Positions 19,501 through 27,187 of a DNA stretch of 64,000 nt are shown piece after piece. Below the pieces are notes generated by a model. The model searched no databases and was not told the origin of the DNA. It worked only from the letters and a program-made list of their open reading frames with translations. Each line of letters starts with the position of its first letter. The first letter of the stretch is position 1. The stretch covers positions 62,001 through 126,000 of the forward strand of contig NZ_SSNA01000198.1 of NCBI RefSeq assembly GCF_004799445.1, in the 5' to 3' direction. The stretch is from Bradyrhizobium sp. (GTDB lineage Bacteria > Pseudomonadota > Alphaproteobacteria > Rhizobiales > Xanthobacteraceae). A program made the position numbers and the translations under genes.

Positions 19501-19674
19501 CAGATCGGGCGCAGCACCGGGATAAACGGTGGTGACGTTGACCACCGTATTCGACAGTTTCGGATATTGCCGCACCGGCAGCACGGTCGCCGCCCGAAGG
19601 CCGATCAGAAGGATCAGCAGGCTGACGACCACCGCCAACACAGGTCGCTTGATGAAAATATCGGTCCAGACCAT
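16579..19674 (-). CDS. RND multidrug efflux pump, inner-membrane transporter
   Basis: A 1031-aa hydrophobe/amphiphile efflux-1 (AcrB/MexB-like) proton antiporter. It starts with MVWTDIFIKRPVLAVVVSLL (first TM). The proton-relay aspartate pair is in GLVVDDAIVVVENI in TM4. It has the two large periplasmic loops and the second-half TM block PMAIVGALIPLFF. Length is slightly below the 1040-1050 aa of AcrB. It is the last gene of the tetR-adaptor-pump operon, 18 bp after the adaptor. No outer-membrane channel gene is adjacent, so it presumably uses one encoded elsewhere. Confidence 0.94.
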   Translation of the reverse strand: MVWTDIFIKRPVLAVVVSLLILLIGLRAATVLPVRQYPKLSNTVVNVTTVYPGAAPDLIQGFITTPIEQAVASAEGVDYMTSSSVLGTSTIQVYIKLNFDPNQALTEVLAKVNSVKYLIPKESNDPIVTKTTGQTTAVMYLGFSSEVLSGSAISDYLTRVVQPVLSTVDGVASADILGGQTFAMRLWLDPVRMAGRNVSPTDVSAAIAANNFQAAAGQSKGFLIVSNVSANTDLQNLDQFKRMIVKSKDGGFVRIEDIATVELAAQSTDASVAFNGEHAIFIGVQATPQGNPLTLVKGVRALFPELERNLPPSMKMKVAYDSTKFIQSSIDEVEKTLGAAVIIVVVVIFLFLASFRSVLIPVVTIPLSLIGVCSLMLLAGFSFNLLTLLAMVLAIGLVVDDAIVVVENIHRHLEEGKPPVQAAMQGAREIVGPVVSMTITLAAVYAPIGFLGGLTGSLFREFAFTLAGSVIVSGVVALTLSPMMCSVFLKSAEEGRFAKAVNRVFGAMTRWYGRQLDRSLDYRPITGLFALTILGLVGFLYMHTSKELAPEEDQGIVFAVTKAPKYANIDYVDFYGEKLDKSFAKFPETDLRFVLNGINGPQGGIAGMLLKPWDERERSSIKLKPLVQAELSKIEGVNAFAFNLPPLPGGPGGLPVQMVINSTSGFQAVYEQMIKLKDAARKSGLFIVSDSDLDFNQPVVRVKVDRSKASDLGITMQNIGNTLATMLGGNYVNRFNLEGRSYQVIPQVPRESRLSPEALGRYYLSTSTGQQIPLSTVVSIETGTDPNALTHYNQLNSATFQAVPMPGVTVGQAVDFLEGEAKKLPAGFSHDYLADSRQYVQEGNQLAITFGFALIIIFLVLAAQFESLRDPLVIMISVPMAIVGALIPLFFGMATMNIYTQVGLLTLVGLISKHGILMVEFANELQLNEGLDRRSAIEMAARVRLRPILMTTAAMVTGLLPLLSATGAGAASRFSIGLVVVAGMTIGTLFTLFVLPAVYVAIATDHRASAESQRAKEIADFDLAAKALRPT

Positions 19675-19692
19675 CGCGATACGCTCCGATTG

Positions 19693-20886
19693 TCAGTAAC
19701 GCGGCGGATTCGCGGGAATCGGCGGCGCGGGGTCAGTCGAGATCGCCACGGCCGCTCCGGATTGCAGCTTGAGCTGACCTACCGCGACCACGCGGTCGCC
19801 GGCCTTCAGCCCGCTGAGGATTTCGGCGCGCCCGTGGACACGCTTGCCGGTCCGCACGAAGGTGCGCGCGACGGTAAGGCTGGTCTTGCCGTCATCCTCC
19901 TTCTTCTCGGTGATGAGAAAAACCGAATCGCCGTAAAGCGTATAATCGACGGCGGTCTCGGGAACGGTGACGACCGGCGGCTTTTCCGGCAGCACCACCG
20001 TCGTGGTCGCGAACATGCCGGGCTTGAGGATGTGATCGGGATTGTCGAGCGTGGCCTGGACGCGGATGTTGCGCGTGTCGGTGGCGATCTGCGGCTCTAT
20101 CGCGTTGATCTTGCCCTCAAACGTTCGACCGGGAAAGGCGTCGACGGCAACCCGCACCGTCTGTCCGACCTGGAGCGCCGCGCTGTCCTTCTCCGTGACC
20201 GTGAAGTTGGCGTACAGCACCGACAAGTCAGTCAACGTCACGATCTGCGTGCCGGCGGTGAGGAACTGGCCGACCTCGACATGGCGGACGCCGAGCTCGC
20301 CGTCGAACGGGGCACGCACGAGCTTCTGCGAAATGATCGCCTCGGTCTTGGCGATGCCCGCATTGGCCTGGTCATAGGTCGCCTGCGCGGCGTCGACCGT
20401 CGATTGCGGGCCGAACTGACGCGCCGCCAGTTGCTTGGCGCGATCCAGCGCCAGCTGCGCGCCGGTGGCCTGCGCCTTGAAGCTTGCGAGATCGCCCTGT
20501 TCGGGGCCGTCGAACAATTGCAGCAGCGGGCTTCCGGCCTTCACCGTTGAGCCTGCGGTAAACATGATGTCGGTGATGCGCCCTGAGACGTCGGAGGTGA
20601 CATTGACCTGATGCACGGCGGCGAGATCGCCGACCGCCGTCAACAGGTTCGGGATGACCTCCGACTTCGCTTCGGCAACGGTGACCGATGCCGGCGGCGG
20701 CTTATTGTTGGCGAAGAACTGCGCGATCATGTGGGCGCGGAAGGCGTTGAAGCCGACAAGCGCACCCACCAGCAGGGCCAGCAGCAGCCCGACGATGATG
20801 GACCAGCGCACCATCCTGACAGGACGCGCGCGCGGCTTCCCGGCAACCGGTTGACCCGAGATATTGGCTTCAGTCACGATGTTCAT
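19693..20886 (-). CDS. RND efflux periplasmic adaptor (membrane fusion protein)
   Basis: A 397-aa HlyD/MexA-type adaptor linking the pump to an outer-membrane channel. One N-terminal TM (about 24-46, MVRWSIIVGLLLALLVG), then barrel-sandwich halves (VTSDVSGRITDIMFTAGSTV and VRAPFDGELGVRHVEVGQF), an alpha-hairpin between them and a C-terminal membrane-proximal domain. It lacks a lipobox, so it is TM-anchored. I chose the ATG at 20886 (MNIVTEANI); upstream residues in frame belong to the TetR gene region. The gap to the TetR stop is 1 bp. Confidence 0.92.
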   Translation of the reverse strand: MNIVTEANISGQPVAGKPRARPVRMVRWSIIVGLLLALLVGALVGFNAFRAHMIAQFFANNKPPPASVTVAEAKSEVIPNLLTAVGDLAAVHQVNVTSDVSGRITDIMFTAGSTVKAGSPLLQLFDGPEQGDLASFKAQATGAQLALDRAKQLAARQFGPQSTVDAAQATYDQANAGIAKTEAIISQKLVRAPFDGELGVRHVEVGQFLTAGTQIVTLTDLSVLYANFTVTEKDSAALQVGQTVRVAVDAFPGRTFEGKINAIEPQIATDTRNIRVQATLDNPDHILKPGMFATTTVVLPEKPPVVTVPETAVDYTLYGDSVFLITEKKEDDGKTSLTVARTFVRTGKRVHGRAEILSGLKAGDRVVAVGQLKLQSGAAVAISTDPAPPIPANPPRY

Positions 20887-20887
20887 G

Positions 20888-21589
20888 TCATGCACTTTCT
20901 GCGATAGCCGGTTGCCTCGAACCCGGCGAAAAGTCGCGGTCCAGGTGAGAGGCAATCGCGGTTTCGTTGAGCCCAATTCCGCGGAGAACGAATTCACAAA
21001 GCTGCCGTTCGAGATCGGCGGCGTTGCCGTAGGACAGGCATGGCGCGGACGGCAGCCGCGTCAGCGTCGCCATCAGCAGCGCGTGGTGCACGAACCAGAA
21101 CAGGTTCAGCGGCTCGCGCCCAACCGTCGACGCGTCCCCCGCCGCCACCGCTCGCACCAGTGATGCGGTGAATACGGGCCCGATCAGATTTCCGATCTTC
21201 TCATAAATCAGCCGCGCGAATTCGCCGTCGTCGAGGTGGCTGGTGAGCATCAAGCGCAGACGCTGGGCTTCCTGCTGATCAGGTGCCTCCGCGACCCCCT
21301 GGAAATAGCGGACCATCTCACGGATCAACATCACCAGCGTTGCGGTCGACGGTTCGAGTTCAAGCAGGCGGTGCAGCGCGGGATCAGCCTCGCATTCTTC
21401 CGCGAGGATCTCCGCATAGAGCGCCGACTTCGTCGGGAAGTGCTTGAACAGCAAGCCCTCCGAAATGGCGGCTGCCGCCGCAACGCTTTTGGTCGTCGTC
21501 CCGGCAAAGCCGTGGCGGGCAAAGCAACGCTTGGCTGCGCCCAATATCAGTTGACGCCGCAAATCACCGGTCATGCGCAGGGTGCTCAT
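20888..21589 (-). CDS. TetR/AcrR-family repressor of the RND operon
   Basis: A 233-aa regulator. The N-terminal TetR helix-turn-helix reads RQLILGAAKRCFARHGFAGT then SVAAAAAISEGLLFKHFPTK. The C-terminal ligand domain is not recognisable by eye. The ATG at 21589 is preferred to a GTG at 21604 because the latter falls inside the candidate operator. It is the first gene of the tetR-adaptor-pump operon and most likely autoregulates the whole unit. Confidence 0.9.
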   Translation of the reverse strand: MSTLRMTGDLRRQLILGAAKRCFARHGFAGTTTKSVAAAAAISEGLLFKHFPTKSALYAEILAEECEADPALHRLLELEPSTATLVMLIREMVRYFQGVAEAPDQQEAQRLRLMLTSHLDDGEFARLIYEKIGNLIGPVFTASLVRAVAAGDASTVGREPLNLFWFVHHALLMATLTRLPSAPCLSYGNAADLERQLCEFVLRGIGLNETAIASHLDRDFSPGSRQPAIAESA

Positions 21590-21592
21590 GTT

Positions 21593-21608
21593 GTAAGTAA
21601 ACACTCAC
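21593..21608. promoter_or_regulatory. Candidate TetR operator upstream of the RND operon
   Basis: Imperfect palindrome GTAAGTAAACACTCAC, with half-sites GTAAGT and ACTCAC (one mismatch) around AAAC, just upstream of the TetR ATG. Position and size suit autorepression by a TetR dimer. Not tested. Confidence 0.55.
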
Positions 21609-21740
21609 CTTCCATAGGATGTCAAGGGATTTGCTGCGATGCACCACGCCAACCCGCCGCTGGTATTGACGCGTTTTCTTCGCGCCAACCGGCGTCCGCC
21701 CCCGATCAGGTCCGAGGGTATATTTCGCTCGACAACACCG

Positions 21741-22331
21741 TCAGATCGGGCCGTAACCCAGCGCGCCGCGAATCCGCGTCACGATGAAGCTGCCGTCGCG
21801 GCTGGCGAGCACCCGCTCCAGATTGGCGCTGTCGATCTTGATACTGGCAAACCGTGGCCCGCTCGAGACGTCCTGCATGGCGGCCGTGAAGGACTCGATC
21901 TCGGCCATGGTCGAAAGCGTGCGCGCGTCCGCTATGCCGCAAGCCCCGGCCACGCCGACGAGGTCGACGGTTCCCGCCGTGTGGCTCGCTTGCCCGCCGG
22001 TTTCGCCGTAAACTTCATTGTCGAGCACAATGATGGTGAAGTTCGCAGGCTGTTGCAGGCCGACGGTCGCAAGGCTCCCCATTCCCATCAGCATCTCGCC
22101 ATCGCCGGTTATCACCACGACCGGCAGCTTTGGCTGCGCCAGCGCCACGCCCAGTCCGATCATGACGGCGCCGCCCATGGCGCCCCACAAGTAAAAATTA
22201 CGGTCATGATCGCCGGCCGCCGCGATATCGTAGGTCGAGGCGCCAAGGCCGCCGACCACGATTGTCTCCTTGCGTCCCGCCAGCAGGGCGGAGACAACGC
22301 GGCGCCGCTCGAGAAGATTTGCCTTGCTCAT
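21741..22331 (-). CDS. ThDP-binding C-terminal subunit, sulfopyruvate/phosphonopyruvate decarboxylase-like
   Basis: A 196-aa protein matching the C-terminal pyrophosphate-binding half of ThDP-dependent 2-oxoacid decarboxylases: GAMGGAVMIGLGVALAQPKL, then the ThDP/Mg motif GDGEMLMG...N (VITGDGEMLMGMGSLATVG and LDNEVYGETGGQ). It pairs with the upstream gene, which encodes the N-terminal half. This split layout is that of sulfopyruvate decarboxylase (ComD/ComE) and some phosphonopyruvate decarboxylases. I chose MSKANLLERR at 22331 because it overlaps the partner stop by 4 bp. The substrate is not determined. Confidence 0.85.
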   Translation of the reverse strand: MSKANLLERRRVVSALLAGRKETIVVGGLGASTYDIAAAGDHDRNFYLWGAMGGAVMIGLGVALAQPKLPVVVITGDGEMLMGMGSLATVGLQQPANFTIIVLDNEVYGETGGQASHTAGTVDLVGVAGACGIADARTLSTMAEIESFTAAMQDVSSGPRFASIKIDSANLERVLASRDGSFIVTRIRGALGYGPI

Positions 22332-22891
22332 TTGGTAAAAACCTTTGCGCCGATCAGGCGCTGCGACAACAGAACCGCGGTTGGCGTGCAGGCATTGTAG
22401 ACCTGCCCCGCGGCTGCCTCGACCACCTCGCGCACCTCGCTCGGGTGCGAAGCCCGCAACACCTTGATCCCCGACAATTCGAACACGCCCGCCGTGGTCG
22501 ACCCCATCGGCACCTGCCACGGATTGAATTCGCCCCATTCGCCGCGCATCGTCACCAGCGTCAGGAACGGAAAGCGGAAGATCTGGGTCAGCGACAGCAT
22601 GTTCACGCAATTGCCGACGCCGCTCGACTGCATCAGCAGCACGCCGCGCTGGCCGCCGGCCCAGGCGCCGGCGAGCAGCGCCACGCCCTCTTCCTCGGTC
22701 GTCAACGGCACCGCACGCATGGCGGACGCGCCGAGCACGCGCTCGATCAGCTGCGAATGCCCGGCATCCGGCACATAGGGCACCTGGCGGACGTCGAAAC
22801 GTTGCAAAATCGCGAAAATCTCGTCCGGCCAGGAAGGAGTTGTTTCGGCCGCCGTTTCGGAAGTAGCGTCGGTACGGGCGTGCATTTTCAT
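22328..22891 (-). CDS. ThDP-binding N-terminal (Pyr) subunit, sulfopyruvate/phosphonopyruvate decarboxylase-like
   Basis: A 187-aa partner of the preceding entry. It contains VPYVPDAGHSQLIERVL and the conserved glutamate region LTTEEEGVALLAGAWAGGQR, which in ThDP enzymes activates the cofactor N1', followed by VLLMQSSGVGNCVNMLSL. The active site would form between the two subunits. Starts at 22891 or 22885 are both possible. Divergent from a cytochrome P450 gene with about 108 bp between, so both may belong to one catabolic locus. Confidence 0.84.
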   Translation of the reverse strand: MKMHARTDATSETAAETTPSWPDEIFAILQRFDVRQVPYVPDAGHSQLIERVLGASAMRAVPLTTEEEGVALLAGAWAGGQRGVLLMQSSGVGNCVNMLSLTQIFRFPFLTLVTMRGEWGEFNPWQVPMGSTTAGVFELSGIKVLRASHPSEVREVVEAAAGQVYNACTPTAVLLSQRLIGAKVFTK

Positions 22892-22999
22892 TTCCGTTGC
22901 ATCAGCGTGATTGTATTCCGATGGTGGGACTGTAGAGGGGGCCGCGCTTTGCGAAAGAGCGAAAACGGCATATCGGTCTCCCCCAAAGAGTATGGCAGC

Positions 23000-24235
23000 A
23001 TGAATGCGAACGCGCGAGGGCTGGCGGCCCATTTCGACATCGAGAAACTGACACCGGATTTCTATGCCGATCCCTATCCGACCTATCGTGCACTGCGGGA
23101 GCATGAGCCGGTCAAGCTCTTGCCCAACGGATCCTACTTTCTGACCCGCTATGACGATCTGGTTGCCGCCTACAAGAACACCAGGCTGTTCAGCTCGGAC
23201 AAGAAAAAGGAATTCACGCCGAAATACGGCGCTTCCCTGCTGTACGAGCACCATACCACCAGCCTCGTCTTCAACGATCCGCCCGCGCATACAAGGGTGC
23301 GGCGGCTGATCATGGGCGCGCTGTCGCCGCGCGCGATCGCGGGGATGGAGCCGGATCTGATCGCACTGGTGGACCGGCTGCTCGAGACAATCGCCGCAAG
23401 GGGCGACGCGGATCTGATCGAGGACTTTGCCGCCGCGATCCCGATCGAGGTGATCGGCAATCTGCTCGATGTGCCGCAGCAGGAACGCGGCCCGCTGCGG
23501 CGCTGGTCGCTGGCGATTCTGGGCGCGCTCGAGCCGGTGATCGGCGCCGAGGCGTTTGCGCGCGGCAACGCCGCGGTGAAGGATTTTCTCAGCTACCTGC
23601 AAATTCTGGTCGAGCGACGGCGCATGCGGCCGGGCAACCCCGAACGCGACGTGCTGACGCGCCTGATCCAGGGAGAAGGTGGTGGCGAGGAAAATGCCGA
23701 GCGGTTGACCGAGAAGGAATTGCTGCACAACTGCATTTTCCTGCTCAACGCCGGCCACGAGACCACCACCAACCTGATCGGCAACGGATTGGTGGCGTTG
23801 TCCGAATACCCCGCCGAGAAGAAGCGGCTCGTTGAAAATCCCGCTTTGATCAAAACCGCGATCGAGGAAATTTTGCGATTCGAGAGCTCGAACCAGCTCG
23901 GCAACCGCATGACGACGGAGCGCGTCGAACTCGGCGGCGTCACGATGGCGGCCGGCACCCCGGTCACGCTGTGCATTGGGGCGGCCAACCGCGATCCCGC
24001 GCAATTCAACGACCCGGAAACTCTCGATATCGGCCGGGCACCGAACCGGCATCTGGCGTTCGGCACCGGCGCGCATCAATGCGCAGGCATGGCGCTGGCG
24101 CGGCTCGAAGGCGCGATCGCGATCTCGCGCTTCCTGGCGCGGTTTCCCGACTACGCGCTGAACGGTGCGCCGGTGCGCGGCGGCCGCGCCCGCTTTCGCG
24201 GGTTTTTGAGCGTGCCGTGTAGGGTGAATGGATGA
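23000..24235 (+). CDS. Cytochrome P450 (soluble bacterial class I)
   Basis: A 411-aa haem monooxygenase without membrane anchor. It has the I-helix oxygen-activation motif LNAGHETTTN, the ExxR motif EEILRF, and the haem loop FGTGAHQCAGMALARLEG with the thiolate Cys361. I chose the ATG at 23000 (MNANARGLAAHFDIEKL); the upstream open frame is antisense to the decarboxylase gene. No ferredoxin or reductase gene is adjacent. The last codons (GGRARFRGFL) create a perfect hairpin followed by five Ts, see the terminator entry. Confidence 0.93.
   Translation: MNANARGLAAHFDIEKLTPDFYADPYPTYRALREHEPVKLLPNGSYFLTRYDDLVAAYKNTRLFSSDKKKEFTPKYGASLLYEHHTTSLVFNDPPAHTRVRRLIMGALSPRAIAGMEPDLIALVDRLLETIAARGDADLIEDFAAAIPIEVIGNLLDVPQQERGPLRRWSLAILGALEPVIGAEAFARGNAAVKDFLSYLQILVERRRMRPGNPERDVLTRLIQGEGGGEENAERLTEKELLHNCIFLLNAGHETTTNLIGNGLVALSEYPAEKKRLVENPALIKTAIEEILRFESSNQLGNRMTTERVELGGVTMAAGTPVTLCIGAANRDPAQFNDPETLDIGRAPNRHLAFGTGAHQCAGMALARLEGAIAISRFLARFPDYALNGAPVRGGRARFRGFLSVPCRVNG
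24190..24207 (+). terminator. Terminator-like hairpin inside the 3' end of the P450 gene
   Basis: CCCGC-TTTC-GCGGG-TTTTT lies 28 bp before the P450 stop codon. It has the form of an intrinsic terminator but overlaps codons for the conserved P450 C-terminal motif RFRGFL. It could attenuate transcription before the stop, or be a coincidence of coding constraint. A nearly identical 31-bp stretch lies at 30368. Confidence 0.4.
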
Positions 24236-24298
24236 CCTTTTCCCGAGGCGGCGCGAGCGCCCCCGAACCAGAACGCCGCACCGCTTCTATCGCCGCTA

Positions 24299-27073
24299 TC
24301 AGGCGGCTTGTCCCGCGACGTGCGCCTCGGAGCTTGCTTCGCGGGCAATCAGGAATTGGCTTTCGAATGATTGCGCCGGCATCGGCCGGCCAAAGAAATA
24401 GCCTTGTCCCTCTTCGCATCCCATGCTCACCAGGAGATCGGCGGTCGCACGGTTCTCGATGCCTTCGGCAATCACCGACAGGCCCAGTTGCCGGCTGAGA
24501 TTGATGGTGGAACCCACGATGGCCGCATCGTCTGAACCGGCGAGCAATTCAAGCACAAATGACCTGTCGATCTTGAGCCCGTCGAGCGGGAATTTCTTGA
24601 GATAACTGAGGCTGGCATAGCCGGTGCCGAAGTCGTCGAATACGAGGCGGACACCGAGCTTCTGGATTCGCAAGAAGATGTCGAGCACCCTTTCTTCGTC
24701 CAGCAGCAGGATATCCTCGGTCACCTCCAATTCGAGCAGCGCAGGCGTAAGCCCGGTGATCTCAAGCATCTCCGCAACCGAGGTTGCGAGGTCACCGGAC
24801 TGAAATTGCGACGGCGAAAGGTTGACGCCGACGCGAACCGGGTGCCCGGCCTGCTCCCACATCCGCGCCCGACGGCAGGCGGTTTCCAGAACCCAACCCG
24901 CAATCCGGTCCGAAATCGAGGAAGTGTTGACGACCGGCATGAATTCCGCGGGCGAAACCAGGCCGCGGGAAGGATGGCGCCAGCGAATAAGGGCTTCCGC
25001 CCCGATTACGCCGCCATCCGTCAGACGAACCTGCGGTTGATAGAACAATTCGAATTCATTTTGCTCGGCGGCGCGCGCCAATTCCGCTTCAAGCGTCAGT
25101 CGCGCTTCAAGCTCTTGCCGGATCGCGTTCTCGAACATCACGTAACTGCCGCGCCTGGTTGCCTTGGCACGACAAAAGGCGAGATGGCTGTTGGCCAACA
25201 GTTCGTCGGCGCTTCGGCCGCCGGCAGGATAGACGGCCGCTCCGATACTGACCCTGACGCGGTGCTGCCGCGTTGCCGCCAAAAGCGGACTGTCGAAAGC
25301 AAGCGCGATCCGTTCGCACAATTGCGCGACCGTTTCGGCCGACCCGTCGCAGGGCATGGCGATGGCGAATTCATCTCCGCTCAAGCGTGCCACGAGAGCC
25401 GCGCTTCCGGCTTCTGCGTTCAGCCGTTCGGTCACCGCACACAGCACGAGATCTCCGCAGGCGTGACCCATCATGTCATTGATCTGCTGGAAGGCGTCGA
25501 GGCCGACCACCAGCAGCGCAACCTCGTCCCGCGGCCCTTCCGCCGCGGAAATCATCGCAGCGAGGCCGGCGTGAAGGGTGTTGCGGTTGGCGAGGCCGGT
25601 CAGCGGATCGTATTCGGCCAGGTATCGAATTCTCTCCGCTTCGCGCTTCCGGACCGAGATATCGCGCAGGATCGCGCCATATTGATAGCCATCGGCGCCT
25701 TGCCAGCCGGAGAAGCAGGCCTCGACCGGAAATACCTCGCCGTTCTTGCGACGTCCATCGAACTCCATCACCAGGCCCCCGGGCGACTGCGATCGCACGC
25801 GCGCATCTTCGCAGATCGAGGCAGCCGCAAGATCCTCGCGGTTGGCGCAAATCGTATCGAACGGCCGGCCGATCATTTCCGAAGGTTCGTAGCCGAAAAT
25901 GGCGGCGGCCCCGGGATTCCACACCGTAATGAGCTGGCTCTGGTCGGTACACACCAGGCCATCGCCGAGCGACATGGCGATGCGCTGAAAGCGGTTCTCG
26001 GCAATCCGGCCGAGCAGATCCCGGAAGTCAATTTCGTCGAGCGCAATCGCGGCCATATAGACGGCGATGGCGGTATCGAACAGCGAGGTGTCGAGAATGA
26101 GAGGAAACTTTGCCTGCAGCAGCATTGCGGATATTTCAACGGCGGCCGCCATTGCGACGAGCATCATGACCCGGATGCTGGCGGCGAGGTGACGCCAGGA
26201 AAGCATCATGATCAGCGCAATCATGCAAAGACCGGCCAGCGTGACGGCATCCGAGGTAAAATGCAGGGCACGATTCTGCAGGATCGATTCGGCCGCCAAG
26301 GTCTGCAGCAGCGGTCCCGAAACCACCCCGCCGTTCGGAACGCTGAAGCGATCGCCGAGTTCGAGTGCGGTACCGCCGATAATGACCTTCTTGTCTCTGA
26401 GCCTGTCGAGCGTCGCTTGATCGCCGCGCAAAACATCGATGTAGGATACTCTCGGAATCGAGGCTGCGCGGATACTGAAATCGATCAGGAACGGTGTGTG
26501 ATGTTCAGCATATTGTCCCGCCAGCAGCGCGCCCATCGAGGGAAGAAACTGCCCCTCAAATGACTCGCCGAACGGGTAGCGCCGGACCAGACCGTCCGGC
26601 TCAACCGCGACATTGACGACCGCCGACCATGAGTGTTCGGCGAATTTTCTCAGCGGACGATTGATATGGATTGGCCTTGCAGTGCTGCCGTCTGCCCCGG
26701 GTTGCTTGAAGGACGGCAAAACCACCGATCCACCGGCGTTCTCAAGCGCGTCGACAAACGCCTGGTCCGAGGCTGGGTCGGATGGCGTTGAGAAATCGAC
26801 ATCGAATACAACGTCGCGCACCCCCGCACTTTCCAGCCGCCGCAGCAACTCGGCGTGGAGCCGGCGCGGCCAGGGCCAAACGCCGATTTTGTCGATCGAT
26901 GCGGCATCGATTGCAACCACGATGATTTCACCGCTTGCCTGGCGCGCCTCCCAGGCAAACCGCAGATCGACCAGTGCATTGCGCAGCGCGCCGTGCAAGC
27001 CGGACAACAACACGATCACCAGCGCAATAACCACAAGCACAAGCGGCCGGTAATGCTTTAGAATATTCCCCAT
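24299..27073 (-). CDS. CHASE2-PAS-GGDEF-EAL cyclic-di-GMP enzyme
   Basis: A 924-aa membrane signalling protein. One N-terminal TM (about 10-28), CHASE2 periplasmic sensor (about 30-265, with GVWPWPRRLHAELL and VVFDVDFSTPSDP), three to four TMs (about 275-345), PAS (about 365-485), GGDEF (about 490-650) with RLSGDEF near 561, and EAL (about 660-905) with GAEALIRWRHP, EVTEDILLL, DDFGTGYASLSYL and AEGIENRA. The first glycine of GGDEF is Ser, which many active enzymes tolerate, and EAL metal ligands look intact. It may both make and degrade c-di-GMP. Lies 114 bp downstream of the FecR gene on the same strand. Confidence 0.93.
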   Translation of the reverse strand: MGNILKHYRPLVLVVIALVIVLLSGLHGALRNALVDLRFAWEARQASGEIIVVAIDAASIDKIGVWPWPRRLHAELLRRLESAGVRDVVFDVDFSTPSDPASDQAFVDALENAGGSVVLPSFKQPGADGSTARPIHINRPLRKFAEHSWSAVVNVAVEPDGLVRRYPFGESFEGQFLPSMGALLAGQYAEHHTPFLIDFSIRAASIPRVSYIDVLRGDQATLDRLRDKKVIIGGTALELGDRFSVPNGGVVSGPLLQTLAAESILQNRALHFTSDAVTLAGLCMIALIMMLSWRHLAASIRVMMLVAMAAAVEISAMLLQAKFPLILDTSLFDTAIAVYMAAIALDEIDFRDLLGRIAENRFQRIAMSLGDGLVCTDQSQLITVWNPGAAAIFGYEPSEMIGRPFDTICANREDLAAASICEDARVRSQSPGGLVMEFDGRRKNGEVFPVEACFSGWQGADGYQYGAILRDISVRKREAERIRYLAEYDPLTGLANRNTLHAGLAAMISAAEGPRDEVALLVVGLDAFQQINDMMGHACGDLVLCAVTERLNAEAGSAALVARLSGDEFAIAMPCDGSAETVAQLCERIALAFDSPLLAATRQHRVRVSIGAAVYPAGGRSADELLANSHLAFCRAKATRRGSYVMFENAIRQELEARLTLEAELARAAEQNEFELFYQPQVRLTDGGVIGAEALIRWRHPSRGLVSPAEFMPVVNTSSISDRIAGWVLETACRRARMWEQAGHPVRVGVNLSPSQFQSGDLATSVAEMLEITGLTPALLELEVTEDILLLDEERVLDIFLRIQKLGVRLVFDDFGTGYASLSYLKKFPLDGLKIDRSFVLELLAGSDDAAIVGSTINLSRQLGLSVIAEGIENRATADLLVSMGCEEGQGYFFGRPMPAQSFESQFLIAREASSEAHVAGQAA

Positions 27074-27187
27074 CCCCTTATACCCCGTAACCGGAGTGGC
27101 GCGTCGCCGAACGATCGATCCGGCGGTTCGGATAATCTCGCTTGGCCTTAACCGTCACCTGACCGCATGGTGCCCTGCCGGCGACCG

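Noticed and set aside
22892..24079. N-terminal extension of the ThDP Pyr subunit on the minus strand
   Set aside because: The extension is antisense to the P450 gene; homology to the decarboxylase begins only at about 22891.
24806..26563. Long open frame (about 585 codons) on the plus strand
   Set aside because: Antisense to the CHASE2-GGDEF-EAL gene, whose motifs are all intact; shadow composition.
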